Assembly: GCA_031553935.1 (NCBI GenBank)
Contig: JAVBKS010000002.1
Coordinates: 1 to 15,950, forward strand
Direction: 5' to 3'
Length of the DNA: 15,950 nucleotides
Source: JAISDD01 sp031553935
GTDB taxonomy: Bacteria > Bacillota > Syntrophomonadia > Syntrophomonadales > Syntrophomonadaceae
Part shown: in pieces, positions 1-6,873 of the stretch
How positions within the stretch are numbered: position 1 is the first letter of the stretch
How the letters are laid out: the number at the start of each line of letters is the position of its first letter
Notes under the pieces: generated by a model
What the model was told of the DNA's origin: nothing
Databases searched by the model: none
What the model saw: only the letters and a program-made list of their open reading frames with translations
Position numbers and translations under genes: made by a program

Positions 1-1292
1 CCGACAATATCCTAACCGTAAACGGGCAGGTAGGCAGCAGTACCCGTATCTTTGTCTACCGCCAGGGCAGCGCGGATCCAGCTAGTAGTACGCCTTCAAA
101 TAAGTTATTTGAGTTCACAGTCACGGTTAAGGCTTATGAGAATTTTGAGGGCTCCGGCACTCAAGCTGATCCTTATATCATTGCCGATGAAATAGGCTTG
201 AAACAACTAGCGGATTATACCAATAGCAATAATACCACCTATCGGAAAAGCAATATCTACTATAAATTGGTAAATGATCTGGATTTAAAGGATTACCAGG
301 GCGGCAGTGGTTGGACTCCGATTGGCAGTTACACTAATCCTTTTATAAGCAAATTTGACGGCGGTGGTCATATCATTAAAAACCTTAAAATAAATGCAGC
401 TTACACCGATGAATTAGGATTGTTCGGTCTTGCTAATAAATCCGAGATAAGAAATATAAACTTGCTAAACAGCGATATAGGTGGCTATGGAGGTGATCAT
501 CCTACTAGCGTTGGCAGTATAGTAGGTCGTGCTGATAATAGCAAATTTTACAATTGTTACAGCAATGCTTCCGTGACCGGCAAGCGCGAAGTTGGAGGAA
601 TCTGCGGGTATAGTTATTCTTCGTCATTTTATTATTGTGCCAGCTCCGGTAATATTCAAGGTGAAAAAAGGATAGGCGGGATAGTAGGGGATAGTAATAA
701 TTCATTGATAACCAGCTGCTACTATTCCGGCGGCAATATCACGGCCACATCGTTGAATTCAGAAGTCGGTGGCATTGTTGGTGAGGCATACTATCGTTCT
801 GCAATCGAAAACTGTTATAGCCGAGCTAATCTTATCAGTGGGCTTAATATGGTAGGAGGCATAGTAGGACATCTTTCATACTCTGCTAGTATAAGAAAAT
901 GTTATAGTATCAGTAACGTTTCCGGGAGTGATTCGGTAGGCGGGATTCTGGGGATTGCTGATCTAAGAGGAGGAAACCTTACCTTAGCTAACTGCGCGGT
1001 TTTGAATAGTAACATACAGGGCAGCAGTAATGTCGGACGCTTAGTCGGCAGCCAGGTAAACCCTTCTTATGATTTTAACCTCTCCAGTAATTACTTTTCT
1101 GGAATACATGGTGGTCCCTTCAATGGTTTAGATACTGGAAGTGGTGCTGATTCAACGACTATTCGTCTAGCAACTTTTTGGCAAAATACCTTGGGCTATG
1201 GGGATGATTGGGAGATAAAAGATGGTAGACTACCCATATTAAAAAATGTAGCAGGCCCGGGTCAAGATTATTCTATCCCTGTGTTTTATTAA
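1..1292 (+). CDS. GLUG-repeat secreted/surface protein, 5'-truncated by the window
   Basis: The reading frame is open from base 3 to the TAA at 1290-1292, so about 429 residues of the C-terminal part are visible and the true start lies upstream. The TTG at 198 is only an internal codon. The first ~45 residues form a beta-rich segment ending in LFEFTVTV, which resembles residues ~322-358 of the surface protein at 4148. An FEGSGTQADPYII segment follows, the usual lead-in to GLUG proteins. Then come about seven or eight GLUG-type repeats (VGGIVG...NCYS pattern, for example VGGICG, IGGIVG, VGGILG). The end, with DDWEIKDGRLPIL, is the usual closing block of this family. Such proteins are extracellular and often adhesive; the ligand is unknown. 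No LPXTG or other C-terminal anchor is present. A strong terminator follows. Confidence 0.85.
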   Translation, partial: DNILTVNGQVGSSTRIFVYRQGSADPASSTPSNKLFEFTVTVKAYENFEGSGTQADPYIIADEIGLKQLADYTNSNNTTYRKSNIYYKLVNDLDLKDYQGGSGWTPIGSYTNPFISKFDGGGHIIKNLKINAAYTDELGLFGLANKSEIRNINLLNSDIGGYGGDHPTSVGSIVGRADNSKFYNCYSNASVTGKREVGGICGYSYSSSFYYCASSGNIQGEKRIGGIVGDSNNSLITSCYYSGGNITATSLNSEVGGIVGEAYYRSAIENCYSRANLISGLNMVGGIVGHLSYSASIRKCYSISNVSGSDSVGGILGIADLRGGNLTLANCAVLNSNIQGSSNVGRLVGSQVNPSYDFNLSSNYFSGIHGGPFNGLDTGSGADSTTIRLATFWQNTLGYGDDWEIKDGRLPILKNVAGPGQDYSIPVFY

Positions 1293-1323
1293 GAAATATT
1301 ACTTTTTTGGCTTTCATACTATT

Positions 1324-1358
1324 AAGAACTGAGCAGTATTTAATTGCTCAGTTCTTTT
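1324..1358 (+). terminator. Rho-independent terminator of the GLUG protein gene
   Basis: AAGAACTGAGCA (1324-1335) pairs perfectly with TGCTCAGTTCTT (1345-1356) around a 9-nt loop. The 12-bp stem is followed by a short T-rich end. It lies 32 bp after the stop codon. Confidence 0.85.
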
Positions 1359-1446
1359 GCGGTGGAAGTATGCCCGGCATGGACGATAACTCGGCAGTGA
1401 AAGTCCGCTACAGGCCTGGCATTAGGGACTGTTAGCTGAAGGTAGG
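1359..1446 (+). mobile_element. Possible group II intron domain I remnant
   Basis: This GC-richer stretch contains GTGGAAGTATGCCCGGCATG, then CAGTGAAAGTCC, ACAGGCC and GGGACTGTTAGCTGAAGG in order. The order and wording recall domain I of bacterial group II introns (GTGAAAGTCC ... GGCC ... CTGTTAGCT). Intact introns continue from there into further domains and a reverse transcriptase gene. Here the similarity stops and the tRNA-linked repeat region begins, so only a fragment would remain. It lies directly after a terminator hairpin, which is the kind of site that class C group II introns use. The identification rests on recollection of the motif, not on a search. Confidence 0.45.
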
Positions 1447-1465
1447 CAGACATAATTTTCACGAA

Positions 1466-1491
1466 AAAAGCCCCTAAGTTTAGGGGCTTTT
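1466..1491 (-). terminator. Palindromic terminator after the tRNA-Leu-like gene
   Basis: AAAAGCCCCTA and TAGGGGCTTTT form an 11-bp stem with a 4-nt loop. A-run and T-run flanks make it usable from both strands. It serves the minus-strand tRNA transcript and could also back up the terminator of the plus-strand surface gene. It is an exact copy of 6848-6873. Confidence 0.85.
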
Positions 1492-1532
1492 AGTAATATT
1501 CTATTGGTGAGCCATGGAGGACTCGAACCACC
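1466..1532. repeat. 67-bp direct repeat, left copy (tRNA-Lys 3' end + terminator)
   Basis: It is identical to 6848-6914 except for A at 1518 against T at 6900. It contains the palindromic terminator, a short spacer, the CCA end and the T-arm/acceptor 3' half that belongs to tRNA-Lys. Weaker similarity continues outward on the left to a shared CAGACATA (1447-1454 and 6826-6833). The two copies are in the same orientation, 5,382 bp apart. Confidence 0.95.
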
Positions 1533-1589
1533 ACGCCTCGCAGCGCCAGATCCTAAGTCTGGTGCGTCTGCCAATTCCGCCACATCCGC
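1505..1589 (-). pseudogene. Chimeric tRNA-Leu(UAG) with a tRNA-Lys 3' end, probably non-functional
   Basis: Read on the minus strand, the gene starts GCGGATG and has a normal leucine D-arm, a CTTAGGA anticodon loop (anticodon UAG) and a long variable arm. From the T-arm on it is the tRNA-Lys sequence. The 3' acceptor strand is ATGGCTC, so against GCGGATG only two of seven pairs (G1-C72, G3-C70) are canonical. The T-stem also has a U-U mismatch caused by the single base that differs from the Lys copy. A normal leucine tRNA would end near CATCCGC. The encoded CCA and a strong upstream promoter remain. It could be a real recombinant pseudogene or an assembly join at the repeat. Confidence 0.85.
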
Positions 1590-1606
1590 ATTTAGCACTT
1601 TCTTGA

Positions 1607-1631
1607 GCAGTTTAAGATAATAACAAACTGC
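1607..1631. repeat. Inverted repeat in the leader of the tRNA-Leu-like gene
   Basis: GCAGTTT (1607-1613) and AAACTGC (1625-1631) form a 7-bp stem with an 11-nt loop. It lies between the promoter and the 5' end of the tRNA-like gene on the minus strand. It may act in precursor folding; no role is established. Confidence 0.4.
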
Positions 1632-1660
1632 GTTTAAAAACTGCACAATCAGCAAAAACA

Positions 1661-1689
1661 ATTTTATAAAAAGATAATTCAATTGTCAA
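1661..1689 (-). promoter_or_regulatory. Sigma-A promoter of the tRNA-Leu-like gene
   Basis: On the minus strand TTGACA (1689-1684) is followed after 17 nt by TAAAAT (1666-1661). The consensus -35, 17-nt spacing and near-consensus -10 predict a start about 65 nt before the tRNA-like sequence. The promoter looks intact although the tRNA body is broken. Confidence 0.75.
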
Positions 1690-1877
1690 GGAATTATTAA
1701 ATCTTTGCTAATTGGCGATATCTATCTTAAATCGCAAGGTAAGTGCAACCCTTAAATGCAAGTAATATGCCGCTTGAAAATGCTCATCTTCAGGGGAATA
1801 ATTACAAAATAGCGATCCTAAAATAAAACTTCGCGCAAAGGGGATTATGGAACTGACGTTGCCAATCCATTATTTCC
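1690..1877. other. Intergenic stretch with no supported gene
   Basis: There is no credible ORF with a ribosome binding site on either strand. The only structure seen is a small imperfect palindrome at 1775-1792 (TGAAAATG, CT, CATCTTCA; one mismatch). It could be an operator between the divergent tRNA-Leu-like and kinase promoters, but nothing shows this. Confidence 0.5.
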
Positions 1878-1907
1878 TTACGATCAGAAATAAAACCATG
1901 ATATAAT
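1878..1907 (+). promoter_or_regulatory. Promoter of the two-component operon
   Basis: TATAAT (1902-1907) is preceded by TG at 1899-1900, giving an extended -10 (TGATATAAT). A weak -35, TTACGA (1878-1883), is 18 nt upstream. The predicted start near 1914 leaves a ~50-nt leader before the kinase ATG. Confidence 0.6.
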
Positions 1908-1963
1908 TAGTATGTTCTTCTATGTTCCTGTATTTATTTACAAAAAAGGAAATGTAGCTAGTA

Positions 1964-3244
1964 ATGAAGAAATTCTTTTTGTTCAAGAGCAGAGTAATAG
2001 AAAAATTTTTGGACACTTATTTTACTCCAAGTCTAGATCTTCGTGTTCAGGCCTTCAATTTATTAGCTTGGGCAGGAATGCTAGCAGGAGTTATTACTTC
2101 TCTTACTTCATTAGCTACCGGAATAGATTTAAATATCTTAATAAACATTATTTCTTCTGGTCTGGCGCTTTTTCTGGTCCAATATGCTCGTAAAAAGAAC
2201 AGTTACCTTTCTTGTTATCGGTTTACCATCATAGTTGTGTTTACTATTCTTTTTCCTATAATGTTTTTTACGGCTGGCGGATACCACAGCGGAATGCCTT
2301 GCTTCTATGTTTTTGCTATTATCTTTACGGCTCTTATGATGGAAGGACGAGACCTAATTGCTGCGCTAGCCGCTGAGTTTATTATTTATAGCACAACATT
2401 TATACTCGCATACTTTAATCCTGATTTGGTGAACTTTTTTGCTGCCGAACTGGATCTAATTATCGATGTGTATATGGCTTTTATAGTAGTAAGCACTTTA
2501 CTGTTTTTAGCTATACTTCTGTATATGCGCATATATAATAATCGGCAGCAACAATTAGAAGAGCTGGACCGGCTTAAAACTGAGTTTTACCAGAATATGC
2601 ATCATGAAATGAAAACCCCGCTAAATGTAATATGTACCGACATACAAAATGCATATGATATGCTCGATTTCGAAATTGATACGATCACGATCAAAAATAA
2701 ATTGGAAAGTGCTCAACAAGAAATCATTCGTCTCTCCCGAATGGTTGAGAACTCTATTGACTTGGCAGCGGCACAGATAAGTCGTCGCCACATGGAACCG
2801 ATTGATTTGGCAGATCTGTTGTGCTCCAAGGCTGGCGCATTTCGCTCTCTATTTAAAAAAAAAGGTAATACCTTATCCCTCAACATTTCGGATGATTTGC
2901 CTATGAGTATGGGTAATGCCGATATGCTGTCCCAAGTAATTTTTAATCTGCTATACAATGCTCATAAACATACCCGCAAGGGTGAAATTAATGTTTCTCT
3001 CCAAAAATCAAGGGGCCATCTGGAGATAGTAGTTCGGGATACCGGCGAAGGTATATACTCCCATATATTACCTTTTGTGTGGGAGCGCGGTGTTTCAGCT
3101 AATGGTACTACTGGATACGGTCTTTCTATCTGTAAGACCATTGTAGAAATGCATAACGGTAGTATTCGCATTGATAGCACTCTCGGTGAAGGTACCGAAG
3201 TAACCTTTGCTCTGCCGATAAATGCAAACAGGTCTCGGGGGTGA
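1964..3244 (+). CDS. Membrane sensor histidine kinase
   Basis: A 426-residue sensor kinase. About six hydrophobic segments lie between residues 33 and 190, with short loops and no large extracellular domain. This suggests signal sensing within or close to the membrane. A short coiled linker leads to the HisKA domain with HHEMKTPL (phospho-acceptor His214). The HATPase domain has the N-box NLLYNAHKHT (328-337), the G1 box DTGEGI (359-364) and the G2 box GYGLSI (384-389), so it should be active. AAAGGA ends 13 nt before the ATG, a rather long spacing. The gene overlaps the response regulator gene by 4 bp (GTGA). The kinase comes first, opposite to the common order. The likely target is the surface protein gene at 4148, an inference from position. 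Confidence 0.92.
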   Translation: MKKFFLFKSRVIEKFLDTYFTPSLDLRVQAFNLLAWAGMLAGVITSLTSLATGIDLNILINIISSGLALFLVQYARKKNSYLSCYRFTIIVVFTILFPIMFFTAGGYHSGMPCFYVFAIIFTALMMEGRDLIAALAAEFIIYSTTFILAYFNPDLVNFFAAELDLIIDVYMAFIVVSTLLFLAILLYMRIYNNRQQQLEELDRLKTEFYQNMHHEMKTPLNVICTDIQNAYDMLDFEIDTITIKNKLESAQQEIIRLSRMVENSIDLAAAQISRRHMEPIDLADLLCSKAGAFRSLFKKKGNTLSLNISDDLPMSMGNADMLSQVIFNLLYNAHKHTRKGEINVSLQKSRGHLEIVVRDTGEGIYSHILPFVWERGVSANGTTGYGLSICKTIVEMHNGSIRIDSTLGEGTEVTFALPINANRSRG

Positions 3245-3921
3245 GCGCAGTGAATGATCGAGGAAAAATATTATTGGTAGAAGATGATCTTCGGGTTCAG
3301 TTAAACAACCAGGAGATATTAGAAAGACATGGTTATACAGTTCTGTTAGCCATGGACTTAGCTGAGGCCAGAAAGGTAGTTGCTAATATGAGGCCTGATG
3401 CTGTTGTATTGGATATTTCTCTACCGGATGGTGATGGAGTTGGTTTTCTCGAAGAGATAAGGCAGAACTTAGCAATTCCAGTCCTGGTATTGACTGCTGC
3501 TCAAGCAGCGCAAAATGCTGTTGCCAGCTTTAATGCCGGAGCGGATGATTACCTGCGAAAACCTTATGATCTCAGAGAATTTCGGGCACGGGTTGATGCA
3601 CTTTTGCGCCGTGCAGCCAGGATGCCGGAAATAGTTGCAGCAGGTCATTTACAATTAGACTTACTAGCTTTTCAGGGGTTTTTTAAGGGCAGAGATTTAT
3701 TATTGACCCAAAAAGAATTCGCACTATTGTCATGTTTCGTGCAAAATGAAGGCAAAAGCATGAGTGCTGAGTATATCTATGAGAAGATTTGGAGGCAATC
3801 TAAAGTCAAAGATGACACATCTCTAAAAAACCTAGTCTATAAGTTACGTAAAAAGTTATCAGGTTCTGACTATTCCATCACAAACGACCGCAACCAAGGC
3901 TATAGCTTCAAAAGGCTGTAA
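3241..3921 (+). CDS. OmpR/PhoB-family response regulator
   Basis: A 226-residue two-domain regulator. The receiver domain (residues ~8-122) has the acidic pair D15/D16, phospho-acceptor D58 in VVLDISLPDGDG, T85 and K107 in the RKPY motif. The C-terminal winged-helix DNA-binding domain (residues ~132-226) has LLLTQKEFALLS, the loop with SLKNLVYKLRKKL and the closing QGYSF wing typical of OmpR/PhoB proteins. The start is the GTG at 3241, which overlaps the kinase stop (GTGA), so translation is coupled. A second GTG at 3250 is possible. It is phosphorylated by the upstream kinase and probably acts on promoters nearby. The inverted repeat at 4070-4098 is a candidate site. Confidence 0.92.
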   Translation: MSAVNDRGKILLVEDDLRVQLNNQEILERHGYTVLLAMDLAEARKVVANMRPDAVVLDISLPDGDGVGFLEEIRQNLAIPVLVLTAAQAAQNAVASFNAGADDYLRKPYDLREFRARVDALLRRAARMPEIVAAGHLQLDLLAFQGFFKGRDLLLTQKEFALLSCFVQNEGKSMSAEYIYEKIWRQSKVKDDTSLKNLVYKLRKKLSGSDYSITNDRNQGYSFKRL

Positions 3922-3942
3922 AGCGCTGGGTGGTATTAACAT

Positions 3943-3975
3943 GAAAGTCACTTTTTAGCGACTTTCGCGTTTTTT
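3943..3975 (+). terminator. Rho-independent terminator of the two-component operon
   Basis: GAAAGTC (3943-3949) pairs with GACTTTC (3960-3966) around a 10-nt loop. GCG and then six T residues (3970-3975) follow. It lies 21 bp after the response regulator stop, so the next gene needs its own promoter. Confidence 0.75.
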
Positions 3976-3990
3976 ATCGCAGATGGGTAG

Positions 3991-4066
3991 TATAATACAA
4001 ATAGAGTCCTAATGGGGTGCGATGTCAATATTATGCACTAGTAAGGAGGTTATTCACCCTAGATTG
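3991..4066 (+). promoter_or_regulatory. Possible upstream promoter and structured leader of the surface protein gene
   Basis: TATAAT at 3991-3996 has only a poor -35. The RNA that would follow can form GGGGTG (4014-4019) with CACCCT (4055-4060), or alternatively GTGC (4017-4020) with GCAC (4035-4038); the two exclude each other. Between these lies a perfect ribosome-binding sequence, AAGGAGGT (4043-4050), with no proper start codon at a usual distance. No known riboswitch class is recognised. Confidence 0.3.
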
Positions 4067-4069
4067 CCC

Positions 4070-4107
4070 GATAATTGTTGACTTGAGTAACAATTATCTA
4101 TTTTTAT
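4070..4107 (+). promoter_or_regulatory. Inverted repeat overlapping a candidate promoter of the surface protein gene
   Basis: GATAATTGTT (4070-4079) and AACAATTATC (4089-4098) are perfect 10-bp arms separated by 9 nt. The right end of the left arm and the spacer contain TTGACT (4078-4083). TTTTAT (4102-4107) follows 18 nt later as a plausible -10. The repeat therefore covers a candidate -35 and spacer and could be an operator, perhaps for the regulator encoded upstream. As RNA, it would form an AT-rich hairpin followed by T residues, so an attenuator is the alternative. Confidence 0.5.
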
Positions 4108-4147
4108 AGGACTTAAGGCGTACTATATTTGACGGGGGAGTGTTGTT

Positions 4148-6727
4148 ATGCCATCAAATTATCGAAAAAAGGTACTATCCGGGCTTACGTTATTTATTTT
4201 TTTATTTAATTTTTTTCTGATCCCGACACCAGAACATACCTTGCAAGCTGCTGCTATTAATTGGAAGCCCATTGATGATTATCATGAACAGTTTGTGAAA
4301 AACTCCGATCCTTCTGAGCAACAGTTATTTAATACGGTTTACGCCGCGATTAGAGCTGCTGATGAGTCTGCCATTTTAGCTATTATGAGTGATCTATTTA
4401 TGACGGAAGAGTTTATAGCGGCTTTGGAAGCTAGCCAACTTAATCCGGAAGACTTAGTTAATCTATTCAAATCCGCTCTAGCCATTGATGTCTATAATCC
4501 CCAGACCAGAGATGCTGCTTATCGTCAATTCAGCCAGCAGTATAGCGCTAAAATTAAGCTTCTATTAGGCGAGCAAATAAATGCCAATGATCTTATTAGC
4601 TATATCATAGCTATTCAAGAAGAATGGCGAAAACTAGCAGTTATTGATCTGGAAAAAAACGTAGGATTAAGCTGGATGAATTTAAGCAAAGAAGCCTTTG
4701 CCCAGAAAATTTCGGGCTTTTTAAAACAAGCTATTGGCTCGGTAACCAACACTCCTGATCATGCAAAAGTTAAAAGCCTACTCGATAACTTAGGGTGGGA
4801 TACGGAAAAGTTAAATGCTGGCGCACTTAACTTTTATAATGAATTCGATCCTCATTATGATCTACGCAATCTTTTAGGTCTGTTCTATATCAGAAGTAGT
4901 ATTAACCTCAGTGGAGAAGACACCAATTATATTACCCATGATAATGGTAGCGCTACTCTTAATACCTATTTGGGCAGTTTGCCTTTGGATATGGTAGTTA
5001 ATGTCGGCAGCCGAGATATATTAACTGTAGCAGCTAAACCTAATATAAGGTTTGTCTTATGGGATATCAAAGAACATAGTGCCCAAACTCCTTCAATTGG
5101 AAGTGCAGAATATGGCAGATTGAGAACTATGGGGACCGGGAGCGCTGAAGTAACTTTATATCGCTATGCTGGCGGCACGCCTGCACAGGCTTGGCTATTC
5201 AAAATGAAAATAAATGTCAGCCCTCTCACCTCGCTAAATATAACCACTAGCAGCAATTACAGTGACAGGGGAACAGTGAATAGTCCAGCCGGCGCAGTCA
5301 AAGGCGAAATCGTAAACATCAGTGCTGTAGCCAATCCAGGTTATCACTTCAAAGAGTGGCGAGTAATAAGCGGGCCCGTGGTTTTATCGAGTACAAAAAC
5401 GCCTGAGGCTACCTTCACTATGCCGGGCGGGCCAGTGGAAATTCAAGCCGAGTTCAGCCTAGGAAACGCCTATGATATTAAACTATCAAGTAATAATGAG
5501 AGTTGGGGTACAGCCAAGTCCAGTGTGGCTTTTGCTTTGCCAGGCGATACAGTTACCCTAACTGCAATGGCTAAAGAGGATTCCCAGTTCAAACAATGGC
5601 ATGTAACTAGCGGAGGAATAGTTATAAGCAGCCCAGATACTCCAACGGTGACATTTACTATGCCGACTATGGATGTGGAAATCCAAGCGGAGTTTAAAAA
5701 TCTATGCAGTGTAACCATGACTGTCAATAATACGGCTTGGGGATATAGCCGTGCTATGATTCCAGGCATTATGTCTCCTGAGAAAATTGCTTCTGGGACC
5801 GAAGTGAGTATCTATGCGTATATTACTGATACTCAACAGCAGGGAATCAATTTCGTGAAATGGCAGGTGATAAAAGGCGATATCGTAATAGCTGATCCTT
5901 ATTCTCAATTTACTTCTTTTATCATGCCGTTTGAGGATGTGGAAATCCAGGGTATTGTCTCCCCAGCCTTATTAAACTTAGCGGTATATGCAAAAACGGT
6001 AAACGACTTGGAGGCCGGAACAGTAGCTATAACGAAAGGCTCGGCCCAGAATAAATATGATGACCGAGTAACGGTAAAGGCTAGCCCGAATACTGACTAT
6101 AGCTTTTCTAAATGGGTGGACACTGATGATGCCTATGCTCCAGCCGTTTCAAATGAGGAGGTTTATTCTTTTAATATCAAGGACCATACTGCCCTTTATG
6201 CAGTATTCAATGATACGAGGTTGATTTTTGATAAACAAACGGGAACCATTACTGGCTGGCCTTCTGCCAGAGGCAATGTGGTTATTCCTGATCAAATTGA
6301 TGGGGTCACAGTAAAGGCCATTGGACATAATGCTTTTAGGTATAATGCAAATATCATCAGCATCAGTATCCCGGATACGGTTACTGCGATTGGTTTTGCT
6401 GCTTTTGCGGGTTGCTTTAGACTATCTGACATAAATCTTCCCGCTGCACTTATTTCTATTGGATATGCCAGCTTCTTAGGTTGTTCTAGTTTACAGAGTA
6501 TAACTATTCCCGCTGCGGTTACTTCAATTGATAATATTGTCTTTTATGATTGTTCAGGCCTGCGCAGTGTTATTTTTACCGGTAAGTTTCCTTCATCATT
6601 ATTTGGAGGTGATATATTTCCAAATAATGATGACTTGGCCGTGTATTATACTCCAGAAGCCAAAGCCTTAGACCCAAGCTGGGGTAGTAAGCCTATAGGA
6701 GGTAAAATGCCGCAGTTGCTGCCTTAA
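4148..6727 (+). CDS. Large secreted protein with InlB-like repeats and BspA-type leucine-rich repeats
   Basis: An 859-residue exported protein. The start ATG follows GGGGGAG by 7 nt. A signal peptide is clear: basic RKK at 6-8, a hydrophobic core to ~25, likely cleavage near AAA at 34-36. Residues ~38-255 are an alpha-helical domain of unknown type. A beta-rich module (~280-360) follows, containing VTLYRYAGGTPA and LFKMKINV and resembling the start of the GLUG protein at the window's left edge. Four repeats of the InlB/'bacterial repeat' kind occupy ~361-690, with F/YxFxxW and FTMPxxxVEIQAEF signatures. The last ~130 residues are BspA-type LRRs (VVIPDQIDGVTVKAIGHNAF, then repeated SIxIP...AFxxC units). 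No LPXTG or S-layer-homology anchor is seen. A surface or secreted binding role is likely. Control by the upstream two-component system is inferred. Confidence 0.88.
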   Translation: MPSNYRKKVLSGLTLFIFLFNFFLIPTPEHTLQAAAINWKPIDDYHEQFVKNSDPSEQQLFNTVYAAIRAADESAILAIMSDLFMTEEFIAALEASQLNPEDLVNLFKSALAIDVYNPQTRDAAYRQFSQQYSAKIKLLLGEQINANDLISYIIAIQEEWRKLAVIDLEKNVGLSWMNLSKEAFAQKISGFLKQAIGSVTNTPDHAKVKSLLDNLGWDTEKLNAGALNFYNEFDPHYDLRNLLGLFYIRSSINLSGEDTNYITHDNGSATLNTYLGSLPLDMVVNVGSRDILTVAAKPNIRFVLWDIKEHSAQTPSIGSAEYGRLRTMGTGSAEVTLYRYAGGTPAQAWLFKMKINVSPLTSLNITTSSNYSDRGTVNSPAGAVKGEIVNISAVANPGYHFKEWRVISGPVVLSSTKTPEATFTMPGGPVEIQAEFSLGNAYDIKLSSNNESWGTAKSSVAFALPGDTVTLTAMAKEDSQFKQWHVTSGGIVISSPDTPTVTFTMPTMDVEIQAEFKNLCSVTMTVNNTAWGYSRAMIPGIMSPEKIASGTEVSIYAYITDTQQQGINFVKWQVIKGDIVIADPYSQFTSFIMPFEDVEIQGIVSPALLNLAVYAKTVNDLEAGTVAITKGSAQNKYDDRVTVKASPNTDYSFSKWVDTDDAYAPAVSNEEVYSFNIKDHTALYAVFNDTRLIFDKQTGTITGWPSARGNVVIPDQIDGVTVKAIGHNAFRYNANIISISIPDTVTAIGFAAFAGCFRLSDINLPAALISIGYASFLGCSSLQSITIPAAVTSIDNIVFYDCSGLRSVIFTGKFPSSLFGGDIFPNNDDLAVYYTPEAKALDPSWGSKPIGGKMPQLLP

Positions 6728-6746
6728 AACTCCAATGTGTCATGAT

Positions 6747-6786
6747 AACGGGAGGCTTCAATAGGAGCTTCCCGTTTCGATTTTTG
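6747..6786 (+). terminator. Rho-independent terminator of the surface protein gene
   Basis: AACGGGAGGCT (6747-6757) pairs with AGCTTCCCGTT (6766-6776), an 11-bp stem with one G-U pair and an 8-nt loop. TCGATTTTT follows. It is 20 bp past the stop codon. Confidence 0.8.
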
Positions 6787-6847
6787 GGGTGACCTGATTT
6801 TGCGCAGCTAATACTAACATGCCAACAGACATATTTTTTCTCACAAC

Positions 6848-6873
6848 AAAAGCCCCTAAGTTTAGGGGCTTTT
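6848..6873 (-). terminator. Bidirectional terminator of the tRNA cluster
   Basis: AAAAGCCCCTA/TAGGGGCTTTT form an 11-bp stem with a 4-nt loop, giving a T-run in both directions. It ends the tRNA-Gly-to-Lys transcript. It can also stop read-through from the surface protein gene on the plus strand. Confidence 0.9.

Noticed and set aside
198..1292. TTG at 198 as the start of the GLUG protein
   Set aside because: The frame is open to the left edge with sensible protein sequence before 198 and no ribosome site at that point; the gene is simply cut by the window.
1422..1682. 86-codon minus-strand frame containing ADVAELADAPDLGSG
   Set aside because: This is the typical false protein read through a leucine tRNA gene; here it spans the chimeric tRNA and its promoter.
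1740..1760. AAGTGCAACCCTTAAA as a group II intron 5' end
   Set aside because: Only a short, vague likeness; no following intron structure, and it lies ~300 bp from the domain I-like fragment.
1912..2193. 93-codon plus-strand frame at the start of the kinase gene
   Set aside because: It overlaps the kinase in another frame, has no ribosome site and no family resemblance.
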